DNA of 41,747 nucleotides from Ursidibacter maritimus (lineage in GTDB: Bacteria; Pseudomonadota; Gammaproteobacteria; Enterobacterales; Pasteurellaceae). This document shows, in pieces, positions 27,356 through 36,548 of this stretch. The notes under the pieces were generated by a model. It was given only the letters and a program-made list of their open reading frames with translations. It had not been told where the DNA came from and searched no databases. Position numbers and translations under genes: made by a program. The stretch covers positions 1 to 41,747 of the forward strand of contig NZ_LEKN01000002.1 of NCBI RefSeq assembly GCF_009761395.1. The letters are read 5' to 3'. The first letter of the stretch is position 1. The number at the start of each line of letters is the position of its first letter.

Positions 27356-30300
27356 TTAATCCATCTCGCTCATTAAGCTCGCATTTCCACCCGCAGCTGC
27401 GGTGTTAATACTGACAGCTTTTTCGTGAACCAATGGGAACAGCGATAAAGCCAAATCGAGATTTTCCACATAGGTTAAAATGGCCCCTGAACGTGTTGCA
27501 TAATGTGATTTTTCTTCCACTGAAAGTGGATCTAACACAATCAATGTGCTGAGATTTGCAAGGCTATTCAAATCATCAACAACGATCACATTGCTAGCAA
27601 ATTGAGTAGATTGTTTGGCAAGCTCACTATTGCGAGTAACCACAGCTTTACTTCCACATACTACAATCGCGATGAGTGCTTGAATTTGCTGATAAAGTGA
27701 GCCGTTACCGATTGCAACCACAGGACGAGATTCAAATTGCATAAAGTTATTTTCCCCTGTAATACCTTGCATTTTGAAGATCTTACCAAGAGGAGATTGA
27801 CGGCTAAGGCTTTGGACTAAATCAAGTGCATTTTGGCGTTCTGTGCCAGATAGCACATTATTGATCCCCGTTACAAGTGATGTTGTATCAACAGTATTTC
27901 CACCTTCTAAACCAGCTAATTTCCATTCAGAGCGATTGACTAGACGTTGTAAATATAATGGACCACCAGCTTTCGGGCCTGTTCCAGATAACCCCATTCC
28001 ACCAAATGGTTGTACACCTACCACAGCACCAACTGTGTTACGATTGACGTATAAATTACCTGCGTGGATCGTATCAATCCAGAGATCGACCGTTTCATCA
28101 ATGCGGCTATGTAAGCCACTAGTTAAGCCAAAACCTGTTGAATTGATGTCTGCCATTACCTGCGGTAATTTATCCGCATCAAAACGAATAACGTGTAGCA
28201 CAGGCCCAAAAACTTCGTGTTTAAGTTGGCTGATATGATCGATTTCTAATAACGTAGGCGGAACAAAAATGCCATTTTGTTCAATTTCAGGCTCAATCGC
28301 TACTTGATAATAGGCACTTGCCACCTTTTTGATATTCTCAATATGATCTAACAAACGTTGTTGAGCAATTTTATCAATCACAGGGCCTACATCGGTATTG
28401 AGCTGTTGTGGTCTGCCTACTTTCAATTCCGCCATCGCCCCTTTCAACATCGTTAAAATATGGTCAGCGACATCACGTTGCAAATAAAGTACACGTAGAG
28501 CAGAACAACGTTGTCCTGCCGAATCAAAGGCAGAATTCAGTACATCAGCCACGACTTGTTCGCCTAATGCTGAGCTATCAACAATCATCGCATTTTGCCC
28601 GCCAGTTTCAGCAATAAGCGGTAAGATTTTCTCTGATTTTTGCAAATTCGCATTGATATTCTTCGCAGTTTCTGTTGAACCTGTGAAAATAACGCCATCA
28701 ACACGAGAATCGGATACTAACGCTGAACCCACTACTTTCCCACTTCCTGGTAAGCATTGTAATGCCTGTTTTGGAATACCTGCTTGATAGAATAAATTCA
28801 CCGCATAATGCGCCATTAGTGATGTTTGTTCCGCAGGTTTTGCCAACACAACATTACCAGCGACTAAGGCAGAAGAGACTTCCCCAACGAAAATGGCGAG
28901 AGGGAAGTTCCAAGGGCTAATTGCAACTACAATACCTCTTGGAGAACGATAGCCTTCTGGGTTAGCACGCACTTCTTTTGCATAATAACGGCAGAAATCG
29001 ACCGCTTCTCTTACTTCGGCTATCGCATTATTTAAGGTTTTACCCGCTTCACGCACCGCCAAATCAAAGAGCTGCGGCATATTCGCTTCCATTAAATCCG
29101 CCATTTTCTCCAAGGCTTCAGCACGCAAAACTGGTGATGTATTTTGCCATTCTGACTTAAATTCAGTTGCAAACTCAAAGGCTTTCGCCACATCTCCTGC
29201 TGTGGCATCAACCACTTCACCCACTAATTCAGAAACATTAGCAGGGTTGTACACAGGACGGCTTTCTTCTTTTTCAGATTTACCATCTGCAATTTGTGGT
29301 GCGGCGTGATATTCTTGGGTTGCCAGTTCATTTAGTTTTTCTTGTAATTGCTGTAAATGAATAGCGTCAGTTAAATCATAGCCTTTTGAATTTTGACGTT
29401 GATCAGCAAAGAGATTCACAGGTAAAGGAATTTTCGGATGCATTGTTCCTTCTGTTACTGCAGCTTTCTCAACGGGATCTTTCGCTAAATCATCAATACT
29501 TAAATTTTCATCTACAATTTGATTTACAAATGAGCTATTCGCCCCATTTTCTAAAAGACGACGAACCAAATAAGCCAATAATGTTTGATAAGAACCAACA
29601 GGGGCATAAATACGACATTGTACATTTAAATTATTTTCGCCAACCACTTGGTCGTAAAGGGTTTCGCCCATTCCGTGTAAGCATTGGAACTCAAAACGTT
29701 TCCCTTTAGCTAAATGATAAATCGTGGAAAGTGTTTGTGCATTGTGGGTAGCAAATTGCGGATAAATTACATCTTGTGCGGCTAATAATCTTTTTGCACA
29801 AACGATATAGTTTAAATCGGTATGGACTTTACGCGAGAATACAGGATAGCCTTCAGCACAGTCCGTTTGAGCACGTTTTACTTCCGTATCCCAATATGCC
29901 CCTTTTACTAGACGGATCATCAACTGACGATTATTCTCACGTGCTTTTTCAATTAAATAATCAATCACATGTGGACAGCGTTTTTGATAGGCTTGCACCA
30001 CAAAACCAATACCATTAAAACCAGCTAAATCAGGATCGGTTAATAAACGATCCATTAAATCTAGTGAAAGTTCTAAACGATCTGCTTCTTCTGCATCAAT
30101 GTTTAAACCAATATCATATTGTTTTGCCAGTAAATAAAGCTCTTTTAAGCGTGGGTAAAGCTCATCAATTACTCGTTGGTGCTGTGCCAAACTATAACGT
30201 GGGTGAATAGCGGATAATTTAACTGATACGCCAGACGATTTATATACTCCTAAACCACGAGAAACTGCACCAACAGCGTGAATAGAAGCAACATAATCCG

Positions 30301-30961
30301 CATAGTAACGTTTAGCATCTTCTTCAGTAAATGCAGCCTCACCTAACATATCGTAGCTATAACGATAGCCCATCGCAAAGCGTTTTTCACCATTTTGAAT
30401 TGCTTGTTGAATGGTTTCACCAGTCACAAACTGCTTACCGAGCAAACGCATTGCCACATCGACCCCTTTACGGATAACAGGTTCTCCCCCTTTTGCAATT
30501 AAGCGAGAAAGTGCAGAGGATAAACTGCTTTCACTATGGGTAGAAACTAGTTTTCCAGTAATCACTAATCCCCAAGCGGCTGCATTAACAAATAAAGATG
30601 GGCTATTTCCCGTATGTGAACGCCAATCACCTTTTGAAATTTTATCGCGAATGAGTTTATCTGCTGTGGCAGTATCTGGAATACGCAATAATGCTTCTGC
30701 CAAACACATTAACGCTACACCTTCTTGGCTAGAAAGTGAAAACTCGTGCATCAACGCATCAACGCCACTGGCTTTTTTGCGAGAAACACGCACCTTTTCC
30801 ACTAATTTTTTAGTTAGAGATTTAATCTCCGCTGAAAATTCATCGGTTCTAGCTTGCTCTAACAACTGCTGAACTAATGTTTGTTCATCAATGCGATAAT
30901 GTTGGCTTAAAACAGGGCGAATCCCTGTTTGCGGCAATAGTTGATAAGTTGATGTTGGCAT
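27356..30961 (-). CDS. putA: Bifunctional proline dehydrogenase / P5C dehydrogenase PutA
   Basis: A 1,201-residue enzyme that oxidises proline to P5C with FAD and then to glutamate with NAD. The PRODH barrel (about residues 180-490) has DAEEADRLELSLD, RLVKGAYWDTE and the C-terminal RRLLENGANSSFV. The aldehyde dehydrogenase domain (about 565-1020) has SPWNFPLAIF, FTGSTETA, LAETGGQNAM and catalytic Cys819 in GQRCSALRV. A C-terminal ALDH-like flap domain follows. The N-terminal ribbon-helix-helix DNA-binding domain of E. coli PutA (1,320 aa) is missing; the protein starts MPTSTYQLLPQTGIRPVLSQ. It follows putP on the same strand, 115 bases downstream, after a terminator. Confidence 0.97.
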   Translation of the reverse strand: MPTSTYQLLPQTGIRPVLSQHYRIDEQTLVQQLLEQARTDEFSAEIKSLTKKLVEKVRVSRKKASGVDALMHEFSLSSQEGVALMCLAEALLRIPDTATADKLIRDKISKGDWRSHTGNSPSLFVNAAAWGLVITGKLVSTHSESSLSSALSRLIAKGGEPVIRKGVDVAMRLLGKQFVTGETIQQAIQNGEKRFAMGYRYSYDMLGEAAFTEEDAKRYYADYVASIHAVGAVSRGLGVYKSSGVSVKLSAIHPRYSLAQHQRVIDELYPRLKELYLLAKQYDIGLNIDAEEADRLELSLDLMDRLLTDPDLAGFNGIGFVVQAYQKRCPHVIDYLIEKARENNRQLMIRLVKGAYWDTEVKRAQTDCAEGYPVFSRKVHTDLNYIVCAKRLLAAQDVIYPQFATHNAQTLSTIYHLAKGKRFEFQCLHGMGETLYDQVVGENNLNVQCRIYAPVGSYQTLLAYLVRRLLENGANSSFVNQIVDENLSIDDLAKDPVEKAAVTEGTMHPKIPLPVNLFADQRQNSKGYDLTDAIHLQQLQEKLNELATQEYHAAPQIADGKSEKEESRPVYNPANVSELVGEVVDATAGDVAKAFEFATEFKSEWQNTSPVLRAEALEKMADLMEANMPQLFDLAVREAGKTLNNAIAEVREAVDFCRYYAKEVRANPEGYRSPRGIVVAISPWNFPLAIFVGEVSSALVAGNVVLAKPAEQTSLMAHYAVNLFYQAGIPKQALQCLPGSGKVVGSALVSDSRVDGVIFTGSTETAKNINANLQKSEKILPLIAETGGQNAMIVDSSALGEQVVADVLNSAFDSAGQRCSALRVLYLQRDVADHILTMLKGAMAELKVGRPQQLNTDVGPVIDKIAQQRLLDHIENIKKVASAYYQVAIEPEIEQNGIFVPPTLLEIDHISQLKHEVFGPVLHVIRFDADKLPQVMADINSTGFGLTSGLHSRIDETVDLWIDTIHAGNLYVNRNTVGAVVGVQPFGGMGLSGTGPKAGGPLYLQRLVNRSEWKLAGLEGGNTVDTTSLVTGINNVLSGTERQNALDLVQSLSRQSPLGKIFKMQGITGENNFMQFESRPVVAIGNGSLYQQIQALIAIVVCGSKAVVTRNSELAKQSTQFASNVIVVDDLNSLANLSTLIVLDPLSVEEKSHYATRSGAILTYVENLDLALSLFPLVHEKAVSINTAAAGGNASLMSEMD

Positions 30962-31015
30962 ATATTTCTCCTCGAAGAATAGGTCAGTACGCTTGCAAAA
31001 AAATAGCTTAATCTG

Positions 31016-31040
31016 ACCGCTTTATACTTAAAATACAAAA
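31016..31040 (-). other. DNA uptake signal sequence, Apl-type
   Basis: On the minus strand AAGCGGTCAGATT begins at 31022 and is followed by TTTTTTTGCAAGC near 30991-31003: a full extended signal in the putP-putA gap. Confidence 0.75.
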
Positions 31041-31070
31041 AAGACGGAAGGAATATATCCTACCGTCTTT
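31034..31070 (-). terminator. Terminator after putP
   Basis: On the minus strand, AAAGACGG (31070 down to 31063) pairs with CCGTCTTT (31047 to 31040); inner AGGA/TCCT pairs extend it, and a TTTT run follows. It begins 6 bases after the putP stop. Confidence 0.85.
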
Positions 31071-31076
31071 GTCCGT

Positions 31077-32585
31077 TTATTTACTCATTTCAGAATGATA
31101 GGCTTTTTCTGCCTTATCAAAGGTGTCAGTGATTGTCGCCTTAGGTGCAGGGGTAATGAGTGATACAACCACAATCGCAATAGTTGCTAAAATAAAGCCA
31201 GGTATCATTTCATAAATACCGCTATTTGGCACAACATCATTCCAAAATACGACAACTAATGCCCCTGTTAGCATCCCAGCCATTGCGCCCGCAGCATTCA
31301 TTCTTCTCCAGAATAGAGATAAAATCACTACGGGACCAAAAGCACAACCAAATCCAGCCCAAGCATAAGAAACTAAACCTAATACTTTACTATTTGGATC
31401 TTGAGCCAGTAAAATTGCTAATACCGAAATCACTAGTACCATAATACGACCAAGCCAAACTAACTCTTTTTGACTTGCATTTGGGCGTAACATTCCTTTA
31501 TAGAAATCTTCGGTAATCGCACTTGAGCAGATCAATAATTGACAGCTTAACGTACTCATTACCGCCGCTAAAATTGCCGATAATAAAATCCCTGCAATCC
31601 AAGGGTTAAATAATAATTTCGAGAGTTCAATGAATACTTGCTCGTGGTTCTGATTAACCACTGTGGCTTGCTCGGGGTTGGCAAAGAAATAAGCTTGCCC
31701 GAAGAAACCAATCCCTACTGCACCAAATAAGCAAATAATCATCCAAATCATACTAATACGACGTGCATTAGGAATAGATCTCACACTATCTGCCGCCATA
31801 AAACGTGCCAAAATGTGCGGTTGCCCGAAATAGCCCAATCCCCAAGCGGATAAGCTCAATAGTCCGATAAATGTTGTACCCGTAAATAAGTCAGTGAAAT
31901 CTTTATTAACAGCTTCCCCTGCTTGCATAATCACAGTATGTGTTTGCTCAAAACCACCTAGGTGAATTAACACAAAAATAGGGGTTAAAAAGAGTGCAAA
32001 TAGCATTAACGTCGCTTGGATAGTATCTGTCCAGCTTACAGCCAGGAAACCACCAATAAAGGTATAAATAATTGTTGCTAATGCACCATACCATAATGCA
32101 GTCGAATAAGGCACACCGAATAAGTTTTCAAATAGACGAGCCCCAGCCACTACGCCAGAGGCACAATAAATGGCAAAGAAGAAAAGAATAATACTGGCTG
32201 AAACAATTTTTAGGACTTTAGTGTTATCACCAAAACGATGGTGGAAATAATCAGGTAACGTCAATGCATTGGCGTTATATTCTGTATGAACCCGCAAACG
32301 TCCTGCAACAAAAAGCCAGTTTAAATAAGCCCCGATAGTTAAGCCAATTGCAATCCAACCTTCAACTAAACCAGCAGCATAAACTGTCCCAGGTAGCCCC
32401 ATCAACAACCAACCTGACATATCAGACGCCCCTGCTGAAAGACCTGTTACAAAGCTCCCCAAACGGCGACCACCAAGAATATAGTCTGATAAATTATGTG
32501 TAAAACGGTAGGCAATAAAGCCAATTAAGATCATTCCGATAATATAAATTAGAAATGTGGTTGTTGTTGGATCAAAGCCAAACAT
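31077..32585 (-). CDS. putP: Sodium/proline symporter PutP
   Basis: A 502-residue inner-membrane transporter of the solute:sodium symporter family, with about 13 hydrophobic segments. The SSS signatures ASDMSGWLLMGLPGTVYAAG (about 53-71) and GFLAVSWTDTIQATLM (about 180-195) match PutP closely, including the Asp and Ser that bind sodium and proline in the E. coli protein (502 aa). It feeds proline to PutA, which lies downstream on the same strand. A GGAG ribosome site precedes the ATG. Confidence 0.97.
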   Translation of the reverse strand: MFGFDPTTTTFLIYIIGMILIGFIAYRFTHNLSDYILGGRRLGSFVTGLSAGASDMSGWLLMGLPGTVYAAGLVEGWIAIGLTIGAYLNWLFVAGRLRVHTEYNANALTLPDYFHHRFGDNTKVLKIVSASIILFFFAIYCASGVVAGARLFENLFGVPYSTALWYGALATIIYTFIGGFLAVSWTDTIQATLMLFALFLTPIFVLIHLGGFEQTHTVIMQAGEAVNKDFTDLFTGTTFIGLLSLSAWGLGYFGQPHILARFMAADSVRSIPNARRISMIWMIICLFGAVGIGFFGQAYFFANPEQATVVNQNHEQVFIELSKLLFNPWIAGILLSAILAAVMSTLSCQLLICSSAITEDFYKGMLRPNASQKELVWLGRIMVLVISVLAILLAQDPNSKVLGLVSYAWAGFGCAFGPVVILSLFWRRMNAAGAMAGMLTGALVVVFWNDVVPNSGIYEMIPGFILATIAIVVVSLITPAPKATITDTFDKAEKAYHSEMSK

Positions 32586-32790
32586 AGCCCCAACTCTCCT
32601 ATAATAAGTAGATACAAAATATTCAATATAACAGGAAAATCTATCTGATGTATAAATGATATATTAAAAGCCTAAAATTTATCCACTGATGAGACAGAGC
32701 ATTATAGCTTAAACAATGAAGATCATTACAACATTTTAACAATTATGAGAACTGCTTAACATTTTTCTTTAACTATTTTTTATTGGAAAA

Positions 32791-32821
32791 ATGTAGGGGC
32801 AAATATCATTTGCCCCTACAT
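32791..32821. repeat. Perfect 14-bp hairpin (TAGGGGCAAAT type)
   Basis: ATGTAGGGGCAAAT (32791-32804) and ATTTGCCCCTACAT (32808-32821) form a perfect stem around the 3-base loop ATC. It lies 61 bases downstream of the phnA-like gene on the minus strand, ahead of putP, without a T-run. Its sequence resembles short dispersed palindromes seen in other Pasteurellaceae, from memory. Confidence 0.8.
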
Positions 32822-32881
32822 GCACATACTAAATTGTGAAGGTTAATCACATTAACCTCAGTTAACACCAAGTATTTCACA

Positions 32882-33205
32882 TCACGCCTTTTTCAAAAAC
32901 TCAGACTTGAGTAATAGCTTTCCACAATCTACATTATGATCGCCTGCAATAAGACGGATACCTTTATATTTTGTGCCTTTTTTCAATACTTCAGATGAGC
33001 CTTTTAATTTGAGATCTTTAATTAGAATCACATCATCGCCATCAGTGAGCAAGTTTCCGTTACTGTCTTTAACGATCAATTGATCTTCATCGTGACTTTC
33101 AACTTCTTCACCTGTCCATTCATTACTACAATCAGGACAAACGAATTGAATTGAGTCGTGATAAGTATTTTCTCCCTTGCAAGCAGGGCAAATTGGAAAT
33201 TCCAT
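32882..33205 (-). CDS. yjdM: PhnA/YjdM-family zinc-ribbon protein
   Basis: A 107-residue protein of the PhnA (YjdM) family. The N-terminal zinc ribbon has Cys6-x2-Cys9 and Cys23-x2-Cys26 (CPAC, CPDC). The rest is the KOW-like beta domain with the conserved DGDDVILIKDLKLKGSS and GTKYKGIRL segments. Despite the old name, the family is not shown to cleave phosphonates in general and its role is unclear. An AAGGAAGAAAG site precedes the ATG. It stands alone between the glucose dehydrogenase and putP. Confidence 0.9.
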   Translation of the reverse strand: MEFPICPACKGENTYHDSIQFVCPDCSNEWTGEEVESHDEDQLIVKDSNGNLLTDGDDVILIKDLKLKGSSEVLKKGTKYKGIRLIAGDHNVDCGKLLLKSEFLKKA

Positions 33206-33250
33206 CTTTCTTCCTTAAACTAAATTTAAAAACACGTCATTTTACAAGAA

Positions 33251-33308
33251 ATAAGCGGTAATTTCTGCATTTTGATTTGCAAAAGATTTTGCTAATCTTA
33301 CCGCTTAC
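33251..33308 (-). terminator. Inverted uptake-signal terminator after the glucose dehydrogenase
   Basis: AAGCGGTAA (33253-33261) pairs with TTACCGCTT (33298-33306), with ATTTGCAAAA in the loop. It starts 18 bases after the minus-strand stop. Confidence 0.7.
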
Positions 33309-33323
33309 TTATGTGAAAACAGG

Positions 33324-34724
33324 CTATTTTGCTTCAAAAACTAAAATGGCTCCTTTATTTGCCATTTCTTTGGTTGGTTGGCTATCTTTTCCCATAATAT
33401 AGCCCGCACTGTCCGTAGCAATATAAATTTTACTTGTATCTGGGCTAACTAGTACCATTCGGTAACGATTGTTTGTGCGGAAGTGGGTAATAACTTCTCC
33501 CTGAACCTGCTTAGCATCGGCATTTAACGGCAGGCGATAAAGCGTACCTGTTTTTACGCCAGTCACAAGCAAAGCATTTTGGAAACTCTTGATTTTGCCA
33601 TCTTTTGGATAGTAAGCAATACTCGTGGTTGCCACTGTTGGCCAACAGATATATTCGCCATTACATTTAGCATCATTGAAATTATAATCAGTTGGCACAG
33701 TAAAGAATGTTTTAAGCGGTGCTTTGAACTGATTTAATTCCACATCTGTTTCTTTTTGTGCAACCACTTGAACGTCTTTTGGCACAACGGCACCATCATA
33801 TTGAGGCACTTTTTCACAGTTTTCTACTTTAGAGTAGTTTATATATTGATACGCTTGATTATCTTGATAACCTACAATATGAGGCCAACCATAGTTTGAT
33901 CCCGCTTCAACTAAATTGACTTCATCATCTGTTCCTGGGCCTTGATCAACGTTGAATAGTTTATCATTAACAAAAACTAGTCCTTGTGGATTACGAAACC
34001 CATAGGCATAAATGTGGCTTTTAATTTCCTTGATACGAGGGTTATCTTCAGGAATTGAGCCATCGGTGTTGATACGCAAAATCTTGCCACGATAAGCATC
34101 AAAATCCCCCTGTACGATCTGCTCCACAGAAGGAATGTCTTGTGAGCGGATCTCTTTGCAACTATTCGCATATTGGTTATAACCATTATCGCCTAACGAG
34201 AGATAGAGTTTGCCATCTTTACCGAAAACTAAACGCCCTGCATTATGATCATCACCCGCAGGTAAATGGTCTAAAATAATAGTTTCATCACTTAGACTTT
34301 GTGCTTGTGTATCATAAGTTAAGCGAACAATTTTACCAAATTCTGATGTAGCACCTTTTTCTGCATTGGTGTAGGTATAATAGGCATAAACATAATCTTC
34401 GTTCTTTCCTTTCAGAAAATTAGGGTGTAATGCCATTCCTAATAAGCCTTGATGTGGTGGAGCTGCAAAAGCGTTCTCAAAGGTATAAAGTGTTTTATAT
34501 TCACCGGATGTTGGATTCACAATAGAAATTTGCTTACCTTGACGCTCGGTTAGCCAAATATTGCCATCAGCTCCCCAAAGCATTTCCCAAGGGCTCTTTA
34601 AATTATCAATCAATACACTAGATTTAAAGGCGGTATCTTCAGTAATGACATTTGGATTTTCAACAGCAGAATGAGCGGGGACAGCGACAGCCGCTAAAAG
34701 TGCGGTTAGTAGAATTTTTTTCAT
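33324..34724 (-). CDS. Soluble PQQ-type glucose/sugar dehydrogenase (GdhB-like)
   Basis: A 466-residue exported protein with a signal peptide (MKKILLTALL, cleavage near AHS-A at about residue 20). The mature part is a six-bladed beta-propeller with motifs matching Acinetobacter soluble glucose dehydrogenase: SPWEMLWGADGNIWLTER, the catalytic-His loop DDHNAGRLVFG, SLGDNGYNQYA, GKILRINTDGSIPEDNP and the Arg in YGFRNPQGLVF. It would oxidise glucose or another aldose to the lactone in the periplasm using PQQ. No PQQ synthesis genes are in the window. An H. influenzae-type uptake core (AAGTGCGGT) sits in the signal-peptide region. Confidence 0.88.
   Translation of the reverse strand: MKKILLTALLAAVAVPAHSAVENPNVITEDTAFKSSVLIDNLKSPWEMLWGADGNIWLTERQGKQISIVNPTSGEYKTLYTFENAFAAPPHQGLLGMALHPNFLKGKNEDYVYAYYTYTNAEKGATSEFGKIVRLTYDTQAQSLSDETIILDHLPAGDDHNAGRLVFGKDGKLYLSLGDNGYNQYANSCKEIRSQDIPSVEQIVQGDFDAYRGKILRINTDGSIPEDNPRIKEIKSHIYAYGFRNPQGLVFVNDKLFNVDQGPGTDDEVNLVEAGSNYGWPHIVGYQDNQAYQYINYSKVENCEKVPQYDGAVVPKDVQVVAQKETDVELNQFKAPLKTFFTVPTDYNFNDAKCNGEYICWPTVATTSIAYYPKDGKIKSFQNALLVTGVKTGTLYRLPLNADAKQVQGEVITHFRTNNRYRMVLVSPDTSKIYIATDSAGYIMGKDSQPTKEMANKGAILVFEAK
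34697..34705 (+). other. Single H. influenzae-type uptake signal core
   Basis: AAGTGCGGT followed by an A/T-rich stretch (TAGAATTTTTTTC). It is the only core of this type I found; all others are the Apl type. Confidence 0.6.
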
Positions 34725-34935
34725 AGTCTTTACCTATAAATTTTTATAATTTTGCCTATTCTAGCGGAAGTGTATGAAGAGTGAAATAAAATAATAAGCG
34801 TTGAGAATCACTTAGTTAGGAAAAGAATTCATCTTCGCGAATCTTCTGCTCTAATCGTGATGCATATCCAATATCAATATAGATTAAAAAATGGGCAATG
34901 TAATGCAGTTACTCGTGCTTGATACTAACTCAGCC

Positions 34936-34963
34936 TTGCAAAATCCTTTTTTGTGCGTATAAT
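34936..34963 (+). promoter_or_regulatory. rpsF operon promoter
   Basis: A TTGCAA -35 (34936-34941) and a perfect TATAAT -10 (34958-34963) with 16-base spacing, 92 bases before the rpsF start codon. Confidence 0.75.
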
Positions 34964-34991
34964 TCGCACACTCAGCCACGCTTAATTTTTA

Positions 34992-35049
34992 ATCCTTGCC
35001 TTCAAAGCTGGTGGCTGGCAACCTTGAAGGCTGTTAAACCCGTAAGGAT
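34992..35049 (+). promoter_or_regulatory. Probable S6:S18 ribosomal-protein leader
   Basis: An outer helix, ATCCTT (34992-34997) with AAGGAT (35044-35049), encloses an 8-base helix, GCCTTCAA (34998-35005) with TTGAAGGC (35024-35031). The 3' strand of the outer helix contains the rpsF ribosome site AAGGA. An unpaired CCCG (35039-35042) lies beside it, like the CCG bulge of the known leader bound by S6:S18. Binding of the proteins would hide the ribosome site and lower synthesis. Confidence 0.65.
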
Positions 35050-35054
35050 AGTCA

Positions 35055-35418
35055 ATGCGTCACTACGAAATCGTTTTTATGGTTCATCCGGACCAAAGCG
35101 AACAAGTACCTGGTATGATTGAACGTTATACCGCTTCTGTAACAGAAGCAGGCGGTCAAGTTCACCGTTTAGAAGATTGGGGTCGTCGTCAATTAGCTTA
35201 CCCAATCAACAAACTTCATAAAGCACACTATGTGTTAATGAATGTAGAAGCGCCACAAAGCGTAATCGATGAGTTAGAAACTAACTTCCGTTATAACGAT
35301 GCAGTTCTTCGTAACTTAGTCGTTCACACTAAAGCAGCAGTAACTGAAGCATCTCCAATGGTTAAAGCTAAAGATGAGCGTAAAGCTCCTGAAGCTGTAG
35401 CTGAAGTTGAAGCAGAGG

Positions 35419-35432
<14 letters not shown>
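35055..35432 (+). CDS. rpsF: 30S ribosomal protein S6
   Basis: A 125-residue small-subunit protein that pairs with S18 on the 16S platform. [21 protein letters not shown] and the [20 protein letters not shown] segment are diagnostic. The acidic tail (about 105-125, rich in Ala, Glu and Asp) corresponds to the region that receives extra glutamates from RimK in E. coli, though the Glu-Glu end itself differs (ends DADE). It is the first gene of rpsF-priB-rpsR-rplI and overlaps priB by 14 bases. Confidence 0.98.
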
Positions 35433-35983
<551 letters not shown>

Positions 35984-36001
35984 TTAGAGAGGAAGAGTAC
36001 A

Positions 36002-36451
36002 ATGCAAGTTATTTTATTAGACAAAGTTGCTCAACTTGGTACTGTTGGTGACCAAGTTACCGTTAAAGCTGGTTTTGCTCGTAACTACTTAATCCCACAA
36101 GGTAAAGCAGTGATGGCAACAGCAGCAAACATTGCTCATTTTGAAGCTCGTCGTGCAGAATTAGAAGCTAAAGCAGCTGAAGCATTAGCAGCAGCACAAG
36201 CTCGTGCGGCATCATTAGCTAACTTAGCAGCTATCGTTATCACATCAAAAGCAGGTGATGATGGTCGTTTATTCGGTTCTGTTGGTGCTCGTGACATTGC
36301 TGATGCAATCACAGCAGCAGGCGTTGCAGTAACAAAAAGCGAAGTTCGTCTTCCAGAAGGTGCGTTACGCACTACTGGTGAACACGAAGTGAAGTTACAC
36401 TTACACGCAGAAGTAAATGCAACTGTAACTATTAACGTAGTTTCAGAATAA
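36002..36451 (+). CDS. rplI: 50S ribosomal protein L9
   Basis: This 149-residue protein extends from the L1 stalk base of the 50S subunit. The N-terminal rRNA-binding domain carries [28 protein letters not shown]; a long Ala-rich helix (about 48-76) links to the C-terminal domain with [13 protein letters not shown]. Same length as E. coli L9. A GAGAGGAAGAG ribosome site precedes the ATG. It is the last gene of the operon and is followed by a strong terminator. Confidence 0.99.
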   Translation: MQVILLDKVAQLGTVGDQVTVKAGFARNYLIPQGKAVMATAANIAHFEARRAELEAKAAEALAAAQARAASLANLAAIVITSKAGDDGRLFGSVGARDIADAITAAGVAVTKSEVRLPEGALRTTGEHEVKLHLHAEVNATVTINVVSE

Positions 36452-36475
36452 GCTCAGCTCAGCGATTGAAATGAT

Positions 36476-36510
36476 AAAATACCCAGCGAACTGCTGGGTA
36501 TTTTTTTATA
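36476..36510 (+). terminator. Strong rho-independent terminator of the rpsF operon
   Basis: A 12-base stem (AAAATACCCAGC at 36476-36487, GCTGGGTATTTT at 36493-36504) with a 5-base loop and a run of T. Confidence 0.95.
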
Positions 36511-36548
36511 TAATGGGGAAGATGGTTGTTCACTTAGCCATTGACGAA

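Noticed and set aside
27843-30872. Plus-strand frames of 60-153 codons opposite putA
   Set aside because: putA is intact with all domain motifs on the minus strand; the opposite frames have no motifs or ribosome sites.
33324-34724. Acquired genomic island around the glucose dehydrogenase
   Set aside because: No integrase, tRNA, direct repeats or clear shift in base composition were seen at its borders.
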